From: CAXQRU01 sp964226685
Lineage (GTDB): Bacteria; Pseudomonadota; Gammaproteobacteria; Pseudomonadales; Cellvibrionaceae
Assembly (NCBI GenBank): GCA_964226685.1
Contig: CAXQRU010000100.1
Coordinates: 1 to 8,121, forward strand
DNA: 8,121 nucleotides
Reading direction: 5' to 3'
Part shown: positions 7,569 through 8,121 of the stretch, piece by piece
Layout of the letters: every line of letters starts with the position of its first letter
Position numbering within the stretch: position 1 is the stretch's first letter
Translations under genes and position numbers: made by a program
Notes under the pieces: generated by a model
Told to the model about the DNA's origin: nothing
Databases searched by the model: none
What the model saw: the letters and a program-made list of their open reading frames with translations, nothing else

Positions 7569-7597
7569 AGTATAGAGCTCGAAGCCCCATTTTTGAA
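7569..7597 (-). promoter_or_regulatory. Candidate sigma-70 promoter for the glycosyltransferase/UXS operon
   Basis: On the minus strand, TTCAAA (7597-7592) and TATACT (7574-7569) are separated by 17 bases; they match the -35 and -10 consensus at four and five of six positions. The transcript would start near 7562, about 28 bases before the TTG at 7534, leaving room for the GGAG site. A second candidate, TTGAAA-17-AATAAC at 7648-7620 on the same strand, is also possible. Confidence 0.4.
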
Positions 7598-7649
7598 TAG
7601 CTAGCGTGATATTTGTTAAGTTATTGGTTTTCATGATAAAAATTTCAAG

Positions 7650-7985
7650 GTGAAAGACCTGAATCTGAATTTACTATTTATTTGTAGCCGCAATCAATGG
7701 CGAAGCCCCACAGCGGAGGCCATCTGGAGAAAGGTTCCAGGTTATTGCGTTGCTTCCGCCGGGGTTAGTCCTAAAGCTCGGCGTACAGTCAACCAGGAAG
7801 ATATTCGGCGTGCAGACCTTATTTTCGTTATGGAAAAGAAACATAAAAATAGACTCATCGCTCAGTTTTCCGATTGTCTGAGTGATACTCCTATTCATAT
7901 TCTGGATATTCCAGATGAATATCAATACATGGACCCGGAGTTGATCGAGGAGTTAGAGCAAAAGGTTGCTGCAATTCTGAGTTGA
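7650..7985 (+). CDS. Short low-molecular-weight protein-tyrosine-phosphatase-like protein
   Basis: A 111-residue protein with the phosphate-binding loop C12-x5-R18-S (ICSRNQWRSP) near the N-terminus, where low-molecular-weight tyrosine phosphatases carry theirs. The residue matching the second loop Cys of classical members is W17. The conserved tail IPDEYQYMDPELIEEL (87-102) holds acidic candidates for the general acid (D89, D95). It belongs to the short, roughly 110-residue branch of predicted phosphatases (COG4551 type), clearly smaller than the 150-residue Wzb/Etp enzymes that control capsule export. The GTG at 7650 is the only usual start in frame. AGGTGA (7649-7653) resembles a ribosome site but overlaps this codon, so the true start could be a rare CTG at 7659. 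The gene diverges from a polysaccharide operon, but a regulatory link is inference; the substrate is unknown. Confidence 0.85.
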   Translation: MKDLNLNLLFICSRNQWRSPTAEAIWRKVPGYCVASAGVSPKARRTVNQEDIRRADLIFVMEKKHKNRLIAQFSDCLSDTPIHILDIPDEYQYMDPELIEELEQKVAAILS

Positions 7986-8051
7986 GAAGAGGTTCAGTAT
8001 TTTCTAATCCCAAAATGATCCTGAACTGGGCATGACGTATCGGCACCAATA

Positions 8052-8060
8052 GAGGCAGGT
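8052..8060 (+). promoter_or_regulatory. Candidate ribosome binding site for the gene leaving the window
   Basis: GAGGCAGGT ends about six bases before the ATG at 8067. It is the main support, together with the unbroken frame, for a gene start here. Confidence 0.4.
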
Positions 8061-8066
8061 TGGTTA

Positions 8067-8121
8067 ATGTTAATTCGAGCTGACAGTTTATTATTATTGA
8101 CCTCTCCATGCCAGCACATTG
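8067..8121 (+). CDS. Probable start of a gene cut by the window end
   Basis: The ATG at 8067 opens a frame that runs without a stop to the window edge, giving MLIRADSLLLLTSPCQHI (18 codons). A purine-rich ribosome site lies about six bases upstream. It is 81 bases downstream of the phosphatase-like gene on the same strand, with no clear terminator between them. The segment SLLLLT is hydrophobic but too short to call a signal peptide. The product cannot be named. The frame is short enough to be chance, and an ATG at 8108 is another possible start. Confidence 0.4.
   Translation, partial: MLIRADSLLLLTSPCQHI

Noticed and set aside
7991..8027. Inverted repeat GTTCAG/CTGAAC after the phosphatase gene
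   Set aside because: Arms of six bases with a loop of more than 20 bases and no T-tract; too weak to call a terminator.
7891..8109. Open frame of 72 codons on the - strand, covering most of the right-end gap
   Set aside because: It runs back into the phosphatase gene's conserved C-terminus, has no ribosome site and no recognisable domain. The + strand start at 8067 with a ribosome site is preferred, though the end of the window limits certainty.

Overview
The window reads as chromosomal DNA of a Gram-negative bacterium, most likely a gammaproteobacterium. It is slightly AT-rich by eye, packed with genes and has tight operons. The Gram-negative call rests on a WaaE-type (lipopolysaccharide core) glycosyltransferase and on the layout of the von Willebrand factor A (vWA) membrane proteins. 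The genus cannot be fixed from the sequence alone. No mobile element, CRISPR array, tRNA or rRNA was seen, and no gene-free stretch exceeds about 140 bases.

Left block (about 1-5703, + strand): a translationally coupled operon. The tail of an unseen upstream gene (2-43) overlaps a small orphan membrane protein (40-582). That gene overlaps a DUF58 protein (579-1448), which overlaps a BatA-like vWA membrane protein (1445-3199), which overlaps an 835-residue protein with two vWA domains around a glutamine-amidotransferase-like fold (3196-5703). All four junctions are the same 4-base ATGA overlap. This gene set belongs to the MoxR/DUF58/BatA class, in which a cytoplasmic MoxR AAA+ ATPase usually works with vWA proteins. 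No MoxR gene is visible here; it may lie upstream. Positive-inside charges suggest that DUF58 is cytoplasmic while the vWA domains of the two large proteins face the periplasm. The proposed job, an envelope-spanning assembly or chaperone complex, is inference from family context.

Middle (5704-5798): a short convergent intergenic region with three inverted repeats. Two of them contain the stop codons of the flanking genes. A weak bidirectional terminator is possible.

Right block (5799-7534 or 7552, - strand): a two-gene unit transcribed leftward, first a family 2 glycosyltransferase resembling WaaE, then UDP-glucuronate decarboxylase, which makes UDP-xylose. Together they point to an LPS or surface polysaccharide, possibly containing xylose. 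Divergent from it, on the + strand, is a short CX5R protein-tyrosine-phosphatase-like gene (7650-7985). The window ends with the probable first 18 codons of another + strand gene (8067-8121).

The most interesting part is the coupled vWA operon, especially its orphan membrane protein and the double-vWA/inactive-amidotransferase protein. I do not see clear proof of a wholly new system.
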